From contig MEHQ01000321.1 in the NCBI GenBank assembly GCA_008828725.1, forward strand, positions 717,479 through 781,478: a stretch of DNA of 64,000 nucleotides. Direction: 5' to 3'. The stretch comes from Saccharina japonica. Its lineage: Eukaryota; Sar; Phaeophyceae; Laminariales; Laminariaceae. The translations under genes were made by a program, and so were the position numbers. A model generated the notes under the pieces. The model was not told where the DNA came from. It made no database searches and saw nothing but the letters and a program-made list of their open reading frames with translations. Shown here one piece after another: positions 45,418 through 55,470 of the stretch (position 1 is the first letter of the stretch; the number at the start of each line of letters is the position of its first letter).

Positions 45418-45796
45418 CAAGCAATGCATTCATTAATATCACCGACCCATACCCATTATATACATATATATATACTTCGTACGTACTGTAGTCTATTGGT
45501 ACACATGTACATTGTGTACTATACATATACTTCGTATGTACAGTAGTCTAATGGTACAAGTATTCCGTCTTTGGACATTCCAAACAAGATTGTAACCATG
45601 CATTAATTTCGGGGAAACGGCGTAGTTGAATGAGTTATCATGACTGTGCACCCCCTCTCTCATTCTGACACCAGTATCGTCTGTACGGCCATAAGAATGC
45701 CTCTTTCCGATTCTTCAATACACGTACAGTAGGCAGCCACAAACAAAATATACCAGCGAAATAAATCAGTCAGCCTGACGAATCATACTCCACAAC

Positions 45797-46262
45797 CAAA
45801 ACACACGCGTCAAGGCGTACCTACCCTCTCGCCCCCCCCCTAAACCGTACAAATTGACGTTACACCCTGACCATACCAACCTTTGTGCCCTTCAGGAAAA
45901 GCCACAGGGCGTGCTGGGAGTACAGTACATTACAGCTAACCTGTCATTACCAACCTTTTTGCCCGACAGGGAACGCAAAATGGCGTGCTGGAATTACAAG
46001 ACAATATGTCTACATACAAATAACCTTACACTTCCAGCGGGGGGGTGGGGGTATCAATCGGGATGGATTCAAAATATACATATCCTGCCATCTACGACTA
46101 TAACCCGCAAAAACGGCAATTTACCTACCGTTCATAGACTCAACCCGTATTGCCAACGATACATCTGCTATAGCCCACGATTTTACCCGGAACGAACGCC
46201 AAAAGTTTCTACCATGCAGAAATCCAACGCGAAGCGCAACCGAACGTTTTCCACGGATGCTC
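45797..46262. other. Unassigned stretch
   Basis: Nothing recognisable except a G run at 46040-46051. Confidence 0.4.
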
Positions 46263-46700
46263 ACTATTTGACGTTTTCGTGGCCGTACCCGCGGCAGTGA
46301 CCGCGGCATTCCCCCGCATTTCGCGGTGCACCGTGGATTGCCGCGGAGGTTTCATCTGCCGCGGACCGCGCCACGGTTTTGACCACGGCAAGGTCCGCGG
46401 TAATGTCCACAGAAACACCCGTGGCAAGACCCACGACAAGACCCGCGCAACACTCGACGCGAGTGCCGAGGCATCACCCTCGGCAAGACCCGTGACAAGT
46501 CCCGCGTCACGTTCCGCGGAAAGAACAGCGGCACCACACGCAGCAGGCACCGCGGCAACGCCCGCGGCAGGACCAACGGCAGGACCCGCGACAAGTCCCG
46601 CGGCAACACCCGCGGCACTTGCCGCGAACAGAACCGCGGCAACACCCGCGGCACTTGCCGCGAACAGAACCGCGGCAGGCACCGCGGCAGGCACCGCGAC
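46263..46700. repeat. CCGCGG-rich cryptic repeat tract
   Basis: The words CCGCGGCA and CCGCGG recur throughout, including a perfect 36-bp unit present twice at 46600-46671. All frames on both strands stay open because of composition. It opens with 'ctatttgacgttttcgtggc', similar to the arm of the stem-loop at 20287. Confidence 0.65.
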
Positions 46701-47718
46701 TATTATCGTGCAGGTGTTTGGGGAGTTCGGGCTGACGGTGTCGGAGAAGAAGGCGGAGACTCTCCTGATGCGCGTAAAGGAGAAGCAGCCAACACCGCCC
46801 CCGCGGCCGCTGATCATCGAAGCAGCGGGGCAGAAATACACCCAAACCCTCGAGTTCCGGTACCTGGGCGGCCTCGTCAACGAACATGGCGACCTCACCC
46901 GGGAGATCAACTTCAGGAGCAGAGCAGCGTCGGCCTGCGTCAGGAGGTATGGCCCGGAGCTCTTCGATAGACCGGGAGCACCGTTTCGACTCAAGGCCCG
47001 CCTGCTTCAAGCGGAGGCGATGGAGGCACTGCTGTACGGTTGCATGACATGGGCCCCGCGTCGCGACCACTACCGACTGCTGCGGACGATACACCACCGG
47101 CTGCTGCTGCGAGTTATTGGGTACCAGCGCAAGCAAGGCACCTACCGGCAGCTGTCCTACGCCCAGGCCCTAAAGAGGGTCGGGTGCCAGAGCGTGGAAG
47201 CCACTGTCCGGCAGCGGCGCCTCCTGTTCGCGGGGGCCGTGGCAAGGCAGCCAGACGGGCGACTCCCGAAACGACTGATGTTCGGGAAGCTGGTGGGGGG
47301 GAAGGACCCGGGCGCGGGGTGCCCGGAGCGGAACTGGCAGACGTGCCTGAAGAACGACTTCAAAGCGTTCGGAGCTACGCACGGCTCTACGGACGACCAG
47401 AGACGTGCTACTTTGGCGGGAGGGAGTGAAAGACGGAAGTGCGGAGATAATAAATGGGATGGGGCAGCGAAGGTGAAGGGAGGAAGGCAGTGGTACAAGG
47501 GAGTGCTGCAGGGAGCTGAGAGGTTCATGACCTCCTGGCACAAGGACGAAGAGGAGGCTAGCCGAAAACGAGCGACCAAGCGAGACAAAGAGCGCAGCAG
47601 TAATGAAGAGACGCCAAGAACCAACGGGACGGAAGGGGTGCGGAAGAAGGGCGAATCGGCGAGGGAAGAAAACAAGCGAGAAATGGCGGACCGAGTGGCG
47701 CGATATGTGCCGGATTGA
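46279..47718 (+). pseudogene. 5'-truncated non-LTR retrotransposon reverse transcriptase tail, fused to the GC-rich tract
   Basis: This 479-codon frame has two unlike parts. Residues 1-140 come from the CCGCGG tract (Ala/Pro/Arg/Thr-rich, low complexity). From about residue 141 it matches the C-terminal end of LINE-type reverse transcriptases: G-L-T-V-S-E-K-K-A-E-T, then F-R-Y-L-G-G-L-V, a long helical segment, L-L-Y-G-C-M-T-W, H-H-R-L-L-L-R-V-I-G, and R-x-R-R-L-L-F-A-G-A-V with P-D-x-R-L-P-K. The polymerase catalytic box and everything before it are absent, as expected for a 5'-truncated insertion. The C terminus is Lys/Glu-rich. Whether the fused frame is expressed is unknown; I treat it as a fragment. 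Confidence 0.75.
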
Positions 47719-48282
47719 CTCTCCTGGACTGTTTGTTTGTTTGCTTGTTTTGTTTTGTTTTTCCCCCTCCCCCCACCGCCGCACCATTGCACCACCCCCT
47801 CAGGATGACGTGCCTGTGCTGTCTCTGTGGTCTTGTTTGTTTGAGTGTTTGCTTGTACTTTTGACTTGTCTCTTTGTCTTTGCCTTTGTCTTTTTCCCTT
47901 CGTTGTTTTTTTACCTTTTGCAGTTACACTGCTCGCAGGCCGGAGGTACATCAGTCGCACGGGACCATAGTTCCCTTCCCCCGTACCATGTCTGCATTTA
48001 TAATCGGGGTGGAGGACTCGATTTTGTTTGCCTGACCGGCGTTTCCAGTTTTATTTTTACCTTCACAAAGCGTGTAGAGGGGAGCGGAGGGCTCCAGACT
48101 ATCTGTTTTTGACTGGCTTTGATCGCTTTGCGGACCCTTCGGGTTCCACTTTTATTTCAGTATACTTTTTTTTGGGTAAGTTAGCCTGTGACCACGGGAA
48201 TCGACCGTGTCAAGTGTTGGGTTAGTACGGACATATGGAGGTACTGGATAGACAGACCGGCACGGTTTTTAATGTGAAGACA
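47719..48282. other. 3' region after the LINE fragment
   Basis: It begins with 'tgtttgtttgcttgttttg'-type T/G-rich sequence that probably belongs to the 3' end of the non-LTR element. There are pyrimidine-rich tracts and no recognisable gene. Confidence 0.4.
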
Positions 48283-48370
48283 ACAACAACAAGAACAACA
48301 ACAACAACAACAACCTTAGGGCCCGTTTGAACGAAGAAAAAAAAATAAAATAAAATGAATAATTGAACAA
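48283..48370. mobile_element. AAC microsatellite plus single arm of the 28806 MITE
   Basis: A (caa)n run at 48283-48312 is followed by TTAGGGCCCGTTTGAACGAAG and an A-rich stretch, the outer part of the MITE arm at 28806-29012. The second arm is missing. Confidence 0.55.
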
Positions 48371-48539
48371 TTCCGTCAAAGACATCCACAATGATGTCAG
48401 GTCAACCAAGGGAAATCTGCGCTGTCAAGGGTATAGGGCCGAGTGTTTTAACATTAAAACCTAGTAGTATGGTGTCAATCCAGGCACTATCAAGGGGTTG
48501 AATGTGCTGTGTCGTGACATCTTTGGTTCGAGGGCGGTG

Positions 48540-48745
48540 AATAGGAGAGGAGGAGGGAGCAGAGGAGGAGGGAGGAGGGAAGGGTGGTAGGGATGGGGCG
48601 GAGGCGCGGAAGGAGGGACGGAGAGAGCGAGGGACGGAAGGCGGGAGAGGGAGAGGGCGAGCGAGGGAGGGAGGGAGGGAGGGAGGGAGGGAGGGAGGGA
48701 GGGAGGGAGCGAGCGAGAAAGCGAGACTGGGACGGAGGGAAAAGC
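48540..48745. repeat. Polypurine array (GGGA)n and related
   Basis: About 200 bases are almost entirely G and A on the plus strand, including a perfect GGGA tandem run at 48665-48710. A mirror-symmetric polypurine tract of this kind can form triplex DNA. Confidence 0.8.
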
Positions 48746-49074
48746 CTTCGCCACCTGATCACTCCCAGCACAGATAAATGCGTGACGCTGTCCAAACATG
48801 AATTTCATTAATCACTGGCCTCGGGCGAGTCGCTCGCCCGCCACTCCGTTTGGGATGCTGGCAGCCAACCCTGATTACTCCACACACAGGGCACCCCATT
48901 AGGTATGGTTTGGACCATGACGATCGCCTCCTCGAGGGCTATCGGCCTGTTGCGTGCGGTACGGGTGTGCGTAGCAGTTTTGAAAGAAATTTGTCCGTCG
49001 GTGACCCTAGACTGACTCTCATGGGATAGACAGACAGCTTTTTTTGATCGGTTCTAGAGACCACAAGTTACACT

Positions 49075-49483
49075 TGTGGAATACACAAGAATGAAATATC
49101 GACGATTTTGGGTGAAGGAGCTCTATATTTCTTTTTTCTTTTTTTTGTATCCTCCGGCGGATGGGTAAAAATAAAGCTTACGCCCTCCACACTTCCACGT
49201 CTCACTGCGTGTCGTGTGTCAATTCACTCCATGCCCCCTCGGAAGTATCAGCCCTTGCTGCCCACGACTCCGGAGCCTTGAGCATGTTGACCCGACCTGA
49301 CCCCCGAAGGGGGCCCCGAAGGGGCCCGGTGCGATGGGGATAGCCACCCGAAGAGTAAACTCTCCGGGTAGTGTGGAACTTGCCGAGGCTCATCCACCAA
49401 CAAAAAGCCAGGCCAAGAAGTCTATCGTTCAAAGAATATTGTATCCCAAAAGAGCGACCTGTATCGTAGCACTCGTCGATGAC
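49075..49483. mobile_element. TIR family D fragment split by an insertion
   Basis: The words 'acacaagaatgaaa' (49083), 'gggtgaaggagc' and the end 'tatcgtagcactcgtcg' (49466) match 3408-3526. About 300 bases of foreign sequence sit between the halves, including the palindrome 'ccccgaaggggccc' near 49310. Confidence 0.45.
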
Positions 49484-49872
49484 GACATCAAAGAGGATGG
49501 CGGCTGAAAAACAAAACAGCTATCGGATCGTTAAAAGTACTTCTGCCAGCATAGGCCTTATCTTCATTCACGGAAAGCCACCACAACGAATGGGAATGTT
49601 CGAGAGGGAACCAGTGTGTCGCAGCGGTGGGCTGCGTCAGCTTTCCGTTTGACCGCCTTGTGTCGAATCAGGTACCATGTGTAAGATTCCAAACAGTGAG
49701 ATAGCCAATCTCTCTCGCAATATCAAAATTGAGACAAATATCAGGAAAAAAATTATCGCTACCGTTAAGGTCTACCACAAATATCGTAGCAATTCCTATT
49801 CCGCCTTCCATCGAACTCCTGCAGATGCGCTCGACGTACAACACTAAAACGTGCTGGCTCGATTGGAACCTG
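49484..49872. other. Unassigned stretch downstream of the EsV-1-7 gene
   Basis: It presumably includes the 3' untranslated region of the minus-strand gene. Nothing else is recognised. Confidence 0.35.
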
Positions 49873-51972
49873 TCAAAACGAACACTCCGTTTTAACGCGA
49901 AACGAGGGGGCCCTCACGGCCCCGTGAGATGGCATAGGACAAGCACTCTTGTTGCGAGCGGTTTCAATCGTGCACATTAACCCATTCATGAGAGAGCCAT
50001 GATCACGGCAGTGAGTAGGCTGCTTCCCAGCGAGTCCCCACCGTGATGCTCTTTGACAACCCACGGTCTTGCACTTTGCTGTGAAGTTGATCGCCAGGCC
50101 GCCCAAGAGATCACTCTTATGGTCAGCGCATACAATGGCCGCACCATCTGTGAGCAGACCCCACGCCGACCGCTTGATGCAGGAGGTATGTGAGCATCCC
50201 CTGGCATGCACTTCTACCATGCCGTCTCCAGCATGTTGCTTGCAGTACACCGCCGTCTTGCTGCCCGCGGTGTTGAAGCTCGATGCCTTCGCACAAGAAT
50301 CATGTGAGCAACGCTTGGTGACGATGTTCACCATGCCATCCACAGCATGCTGCTTGCAGTACGCGGCTACCCTGCTGCCCTCGATGTTGAAGCTGGGTGC
50401 CTTCGTGCAAGAGTCATCTAAGCAACGCCTTTTCCTCCGAACGTCCACCATGCCGTCCTCAGCATGTTGCTTGCAATACACCGCCGTCTTGCTTCCTTCA
50501 ATCTTGAAGCTCGGGTCCTTCGTGCAGGAGGCATGTAAGCAGCAACGCCGTTTGTAAACGCTCACCATGCCGTCCACAGCATGCTGCTTGCAGTACACCG
50601 CCGTCTTGCTGCCCGCGGTGTTGAAGCTCGGTCTCTTCGTGCAAGAATCATGTGAGCATAGCTTCGTACGGACGTTTACCATGCCGTCCACAGCATGTTG
50701 CTTGCAGTACGCCGCTATCCTGCTGCCCTCGATGTTGAAGCTGGGTCCCTTCGTGCAAGAGTCATGTGAGCAACGCTTTTTCCGAACGTTCACCATGCCG
50801 TCCTCAGCATGTTGCTTGCAGTACATCGTCATCCTGCTGCCCTCGATGTTAAAGCTCGGTTCCTTCGTGCAAGAGCCATGGCGGCAACGCCTGTTGTAAA
50901 AAATTACCATGGCGTCCTCCGCGTGTTGCCTACAGTACACCGCCGTCTTGCTGCCCTCGACATTGAATTTCGGTTGCCGAATGCAGGATTTACGCGAACA
51001 CAGCCTGCTGCAGACGTTTACCATACCGTCTGCAGCATGCTGCTTGCAGTACACTGCCGTCTTGCTGCCCTCGACATTGAAACTCGGCTGCGTGGTGCAG
51101 AAGTTACGCGCGCACATCCTCTTATGGACATATACCATGCCGTCCTCAGCATGTTGCTTGCAGTACACCGCATACCTGCTTCTCTTAAAGTTGAAGGTCG
51201 CTTCCCTTGCGCAGGATTCATGTGAGCAACGACTGTTGCGCTTGTCGCGTAAGTTGGTGTTTACCATGCCGTCCACAGCATGTTGCTTGCAGTACGCCGC
51301 TATCCTGCTGCCCTCGATGTTGAAGCTGGGTCCCTTCGTGCAAGAGTCATGTGCGCAACGCCTTTTCCGAACGTTCACCATGCCGTCCTCAGCATGTTGC
51401 TTGCAGTACATCATCATCCTGCTGCCCTCGATGTTAAAGCTCGGTTCCTTCGTGCAAGAGTCATGGCGGCAACGCCTGTTGTAAAAAATTACCATGGCGT
51501 CCTCCGCGTGTTGCCTACAGTACACCGCCGTCTTGCTGCCCTCGACATTGAATTTCGGTTGCCGAATGCAGGATTTACGCGAACACAGCCTGCTGCAGAC
51601 GTTTACCATACCGTCTGCAGCATGCTGCTTGCAGTACACTGCCGTCTTGCTGCCCTCGACATTGAAACTCGGCTGCGTGGTGCAGAAGTTACGCGCGCAC
51701 ATCCTCTTATGGACATATACCATGCCGTCCTCAGCATGTTGCTTGCAGTACACCGCATACCTGCTTCTCTTAAAGTTGAAGGTCGCTTCCCTTGCGCAGG
51801 ATTCATGTGAGCAACGCCTGTTGCGCTTGTCGCGTAAGTTGGTCATGCCGTTCTCATCATGTTGCTTGCAGTACACCGATCGCTTGCTGCCCTCGATGTT
51901 GAAGCTCAGCTCCTTCGTGCAGGAAGCATGGGAGCAACGCCTCATTGCCACCGGGGATTGCAGCAGTGACAT
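49873..51972 (-). CDS. EsV-1-7 repeat protein (about 17 motifs)
   Basis: A 699-residue frame made almost entirely of EsV-1-7 motifs, C-x4-C-x16-C-x2-H, spaced about 38-40 residues. I count 15 canonical copies (typical core P-S-F-N-I-E-G-S, then Y-C-K-Q-H-A-E-D-G-M-V) and two diverged C-terminal ones with Trp in place of Phe. The Cys/His pattern suggests zinc binding. The family is named from a phaeovirus gene; in Ectocarpus the member IMMEDIATE UPRIGHT controls early development. Units 2-6 and 7-11 are near-identical (585-bp duplication). The start is the first Met; a second Met at residue 10 is possible, as is an upstream exon. The last 20 or so residues run into a GC palindrome at 49911-49926 and may be read-through into a repeat. 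I infer a DNA-, RNA- or protein-binding regulator. Confidence 0.9.
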   Translation of the reverse strand: MSLLQSPVAMRRCSHASCTKELSFNIEGSKRSVYCKQHDENGMTNLRDKRNRRCSHESCAREATFNFKRSRYAVYCKQHAEDGMVYVHKRMCARNFCTTQPSFNVEGSKTAVYCKQHAADGMVNVCSRLCSRKSCIRQPKFNVEGSKTAVYCRQHAEDAMVIFYNRRCRHDSCTKEPSFNIEGSRMMMYCKQHAEDGMVNVRKRRCAHDSCTKGPSFNIEGSRIAAYCKQHAVDGMVNTNLRDKRNSRCSHESCAREATFNFKRSRYAVYCKQHAEDGMVYVHKRMCARNFCTTQPSFNVEGSKTAVYCKQHAADGMVNVCSRLCSRKSCIRQPKFNVEGSKTAVYCRQHAEDAMVIFYNRRCRHGSCTKEPSFNIEGSRMTMYCKQHAEDGMVNVRKKRCSHDSCTKGPSFNIEGSRIAAYCKQHAVDGMVNVRTKLCSHDSCTKRPSFNTAGSKTAVYCKQHAVDGMVSVYKRRCCLHASCTKDPSFKIEGSKTAVYCKQHAEDGMVDVRRKRRCLDDSCTKAPSFNIEGSRVAAYCKQHAVDGMVNIVTKRCSHDSCAKASSFNTAGSKTAVYCKQHAGDGMVEVHARGCSHTSCIKRSAWGLLTDGAAIVCADHKSDLLGGLAINFTAKCKTVGCQRASRWGLAGKQPTHCRDHGSLMNGLMCTIETARNKSACPMPSHGAVRAPSFRVKTECSF
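50674..51843. repeat. 585-bp tandem duplication inside the EsV-1-7 gene
   Basis: 50674-51258 and 51259-51843 are nearly identical, with only a handful of differences by eye (for example 'gagccatgg' versus 'gagtcatgg'). The length is 195 codons, exactly five motifs, so the frame is kept. Confidence 0.9.
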
Positions 51973-52935
51973 TCCTGGGGCCGGAGACAGGGCACATCAC
52001 GACAGAGGCAATTGGCTCAGCCGTGCACGCTCGTCGTCCGTGGAATCCACAATTTACACGATGACGAGCTTGGGTGCGGGTTGTACTCGTATCATGACTG
52101 ACAAATGATTGCAGATGTTGATATAGTTCGGGGGCACATAATATCAAAAATGGGGAAAATATAAGAGGTCGCGTCAACACCAGCCCGGAACGCTACGAAC
52201 CGAGGTCACTGCCCACCCTCGGCTTCGCTCCTCATTCGAGGTCCAATGAGTGCACTCTTATCTACCCCCTGCCATGATAAGCCACGTCTAACTGCGGAAC
52301 ACTCTGTGAGAGGCCGCAGAGTATCAACGAAGCTAAGGTGGTGCTGTCTCGCTGAAGAATAGCTACGGTAGTTACGAAGTGGTCACCGCTTTGTGGCCGA
52401 TCGAGACATGGCTGGCATAAAAAAACAAAAAGAACGGAGGGTTAAACTTTTCTATTGACAAGCTCTTGAAGGAATCCACAGAGACATGGCAATGAAACAA
52501 TGAAAGGAAACTTCCAACACAAAGGCGCGCGAGCCCGCAGACCGGGTTGAAGCTCTTGTAAACGAGGAGGCCGTCAACGTTAACAGCGAAAGATGCAAAC
52601 TCTTCCGCCTCGTCTGTTTCAGCTTCCGCAAATTAAGGCGAGGTTTAGGATTGTCTAACAGTCACCTCTGGTTACAAGTAGTCTTCGCATCAATGCGAAG
52701 GAAGACAACCACCAAGAGCGGCCCAAGGAATTCCGTTGCGTTCATACTCATCAGATATCCTGTCGTTCGAAGGCGACGGGAATATTTGTTTTGCACGGAC
52801 TCGCAGCATGATTATTCAATGGGCCATGTGGCATATACCCTATATGGGGCCTTGATGGCGACAGCTCGGGGAAAAATCGGATGCGGAACACTCATACTTT
52901 ACGAGAGCTGATGCGCAGAAGGACAAGAAGGATCA
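51973..52935. other. Unassigned 5' flank of the EsV-1-7 gene
   Basis: The promoter and any 5' exon of the minus-strand gene should lie here. I could not identify either with confidence. Confidence 0.35.
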
Positions 52936-53037
52936 TGTTTGGCGCCTCACAACCTCTTCCAGCTTCTCTGAGCTTGCTCGTCTTCTTGTCCTTTTGCAAG
53001 TTCAGAGAAGCTGGAAGGGGTTCTATGGCGCCGAACA
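52936..53037. mobile_element. 102-bp stem-loop MITE
   Basis: Arms of 42 bases, TGTTTGGCGCC... and ...GGCGCCGAACA, pair with about six mismatches; the inner arms share 'ttccagcttctctga'. The loop is about 18 bases. No target duplication was found. Confidence 0.65.
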
Positions 53038-54339
53038 TTATAGCTCACGTTTGGACTGCGCCATGACGGCAGGGTCCTGGTCTGCAGGGTCGTCTTCCAT
53101 CAACATCGAACTAACCGATCGATGTAATCCGCGGCTTTCTACGCTAAACGTACGTTCGATACTTTACGTAAATATTAGCGCCAAGGAGCAGGCCAACGAC
53201 TCAGTGTAGAGATGCTTGTGTAACGGTATTTGGGAGTTACACAGAGAAAACAATCGTGCTTCTCTGTGGAGAATTGAACGGTCTATGCGATTTTTTCTCA
53301 CCACTTCTCTACGCAACGGCAATACTATATATATATGCACCCCTGGAGCTTCTACAATACAAGCGCCCATATTTTAACCGTCTCCGGCCCGGCCCATCGC
53401 ACCAGCGGGTGCATTGGCCAGAAACTGCGCGAGCTTGGCGACTCGAGGGGTGCTTTAAGAGTGCACCCGCCACATTGCTCGCTGCCTCTTCGACAAGTTC
53501 GACCTGGAATAGCATATTCTACTGGCTGGGCACGCTGCCCTAACTCGGGCGCGGCTCGAAAAGGTGGAAGGACATGCACATGAATAGTGTAAGCTAAAAA
53601 CGACAAGGGTGGACGGAGAAGAGGGGGAGACTGACGCTCTGGTCGTGCATGAGAGTAACCGCCAAGCTAAAGAGGGCCGCGATAAGAGTAACTTGGAGAA
53701 TCAAACGCAGGTAGAAGCGCCCAGATACGACTGATCCGGGGCCTTCCCGTCCGTCCCGCACAACGGCAGCATGTGACCTGCCCGAACAGGCAATCTCAGT
53801 AGCAACTCCGGGAGCACGTCCAACTACATCCTTAGCAGATGCAACAACGGCAGCAGGGAAGCCGGGGCTGGGGTAAAAGCCAACAACAGCACCGGCACCA
53901 GCAGGGCTGGAGTTATCGTGGCGACGGCAGGGGTGGAGGCTACAATGTCTGGAAATGGGGGGCGCGGGCGTGGGAGTGGACCCGTGTGAACCGGACGGTG
54001 TATCTAATGGTAGGGGAAGGGGCGCCGAGTCCCATGAACACTGTCATCGTTTCGGGAAGATAGGTCATCATCACTATGAAAGTCGAGCGCGCGTGAAGCC
54101 TACTCTACCAAGAGTACATCAGTAACGATAATGGGTTAGGGATTAGGGTAACGGTTAGCATTTTTAAAATGTATCGACAGTCCTATCTTGCCGCGCCACG
54201 TCTACCATAAATATTTGCACAGCATTCCCATAAGTACTTCAGCTTGGGGTAACGATGCGTCATCCTCTGGGCTTGTTAGTTGATCCAGCGCCAGGAAGGG
54301 AGTTCGAAAAAACTTGTCTCAACGAGCAGCCTAGCACTA
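53038..54339. other. Unassigned stretch with telomere-like words
   Basis: No gene is recognised. At 54133-54157 'gggttagggattagggtaac' is a short degenerate TTAGGG tract. Confidence 0.45.
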
Positions 54340-54670
54340 TGTTACGGTTACATACGTTGTGTCACGGAGGTAAAGTTACAGGGGTCGTCTCGTGGTATCA
54401 TCTACGAGCAGTCCCATGGGTAGTACGAGTAGGCATTGTACGGGGAGGTTAGGGTATTCGACTACGAGCGGTTGTTACTGGGCTGTGGAGAGTTGACGCA
54501 CATAACTCACTTCACCTTTCCCTCTGCATTCGTCTACCTCTTTCCGGGCCGATAAAATAAAGTTATGTTAAAACTATCTTCTACATGCTGCGTGTTGCAG
54601 TGCCTCGCTTACAGCCTAGTGTGGCTGTCGGGAGCCCATCCATATATCCCATATCAGCGCTAATCGAACA
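54340..54670 (+). repeat. Solo LTR of the element 3 copia family
   Basis: The 331-bp LTR runs from TGTTACGG to CGAACA and aligns with 34836-35164 throughout. No internal sequence follows and no obvious 5-bp duplication flanks it. It probably arose by recombination between the LTRs of a lost element. Confidence 0.75.
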
Positions 54671-55030
54671 CCCCACACGGTGTGGATACCCCATCTCTAC
54701 GGGCTAATTATGATTTATTGGGGCTCATCGAGCCAGCTCGCGGCGAGAGTTTCCCCTCGGGGCAACATCGAGGTTCCGCCGCACCCGGGGACGAGAAGGT
54801 CGCATATCTGCACCAGAAAACCTTCCATACATCTACAACTTCAACAACCGGGAACGAAAGCGGATATCCCCCAAATCGATACCACCTCGTAAAGTGTGGA
54901 AATCCCAGCCCCCCTGGCTGATTTCAGGCTTGGCTGGGGCTCATGGTCGATCTCCCACCGGACCCGGGGATGATAAGGCCCCATCTCCGGATCATGAATC
55001 CTTCCAAGGTCATGTTTTGTAGGGTTTGTC
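54671..55030 (-). repeat. Single unit related to the 8335-9110 array, inverted
   Basis: Shares 'ccttccatacatctacaact', 'ggctggggctcat' and 'cacccggggac'-type words with the reverse complement of the tandem units near 8.3-9.1 kb. Confidence 0.55.
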
Positions 55031-55039
55031 GATTTCGGG

Positions 55040-55470
55040 TACGGGTGTGGGAGTGCTACAGAACTTACAGAAGTTCCGGGTACGGGTATGAAAGTGTTAC
55101 AGAACTCACAAAAGTTCCGGGAATTGTGACACAGGCGTACAGAACTCACAGAAGTTTCGTCCGGGTATAAACTATTCGTGCCCTTGCCCCGGGTATTGTA
55201 ACACGGGGCGTACAGAACATACAGAAGTTCCGGGTACGGGTATAGATGTCGTACAGAACTTCCACAAGTCCCGGGTACGGGTATGAGAGTGTTAAGGAAC
55301 TCACAGAAGTTCCGCGTATTGTGGCACGGGCTACAGAACTCATAGAAGTTCCGTACGGGTGTAAAAACGTTGTACCCGTACCCCGGGTATTGTGGCACGG
55401 GTGTACAGAACTTGCAGAAGTTCCGGGTACGGGTATGAGTGTCGCACAGAACTCGCAGTAGTTATGTGTA
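55040..55470. repeat. Minisatellite array 1
   Basis: About eight imperfect units contain 'acagaactcacagaagttcc' or a close variant plus 'gggtacgggtatga' or 'gggtattgtg'. Unit spacing varies from about 40 to 60 bases. Confidence 0.75.

Larger units (their letters stand above)
44322..45796. repeat. 1.48-kb dispersed repeat, copy 2
   Basis: Same orientation as 3975-5458 and aligned nearly throughout. This copy lacks the internal 190-bp duplication of copy 1 but carries a TTAA-flanked MITE (45222-45311). Its counterpart of the small Cys-rich frame is broken. Confidence 0.7.

Noticed and set aside
46209-46994. Minus-strand open frame of 261 codons across the CCGCGG tract
   Set aside because: The tract is stop-free on both strands because of its composition, and the frame extends antisense into the reverse transcriptase fragment.
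49873-51972. Integrated phaeovirus segment
   Set aside because: The EsV-1-7 name comes from a viral gene, but the family is widespread in brown algal genomes and no viral core gene is present in the window.
50069-52108. Several plus-strand open frames of 110-204 codons with an internal repeat, opposite the EsV-1-7 gene
   Set aside because: They mirror the tandem DNA repeat on the other strand. The minus-strand frame has the conserved Cys/His motif and runs through all units; the plus-strand frames change frame between units.
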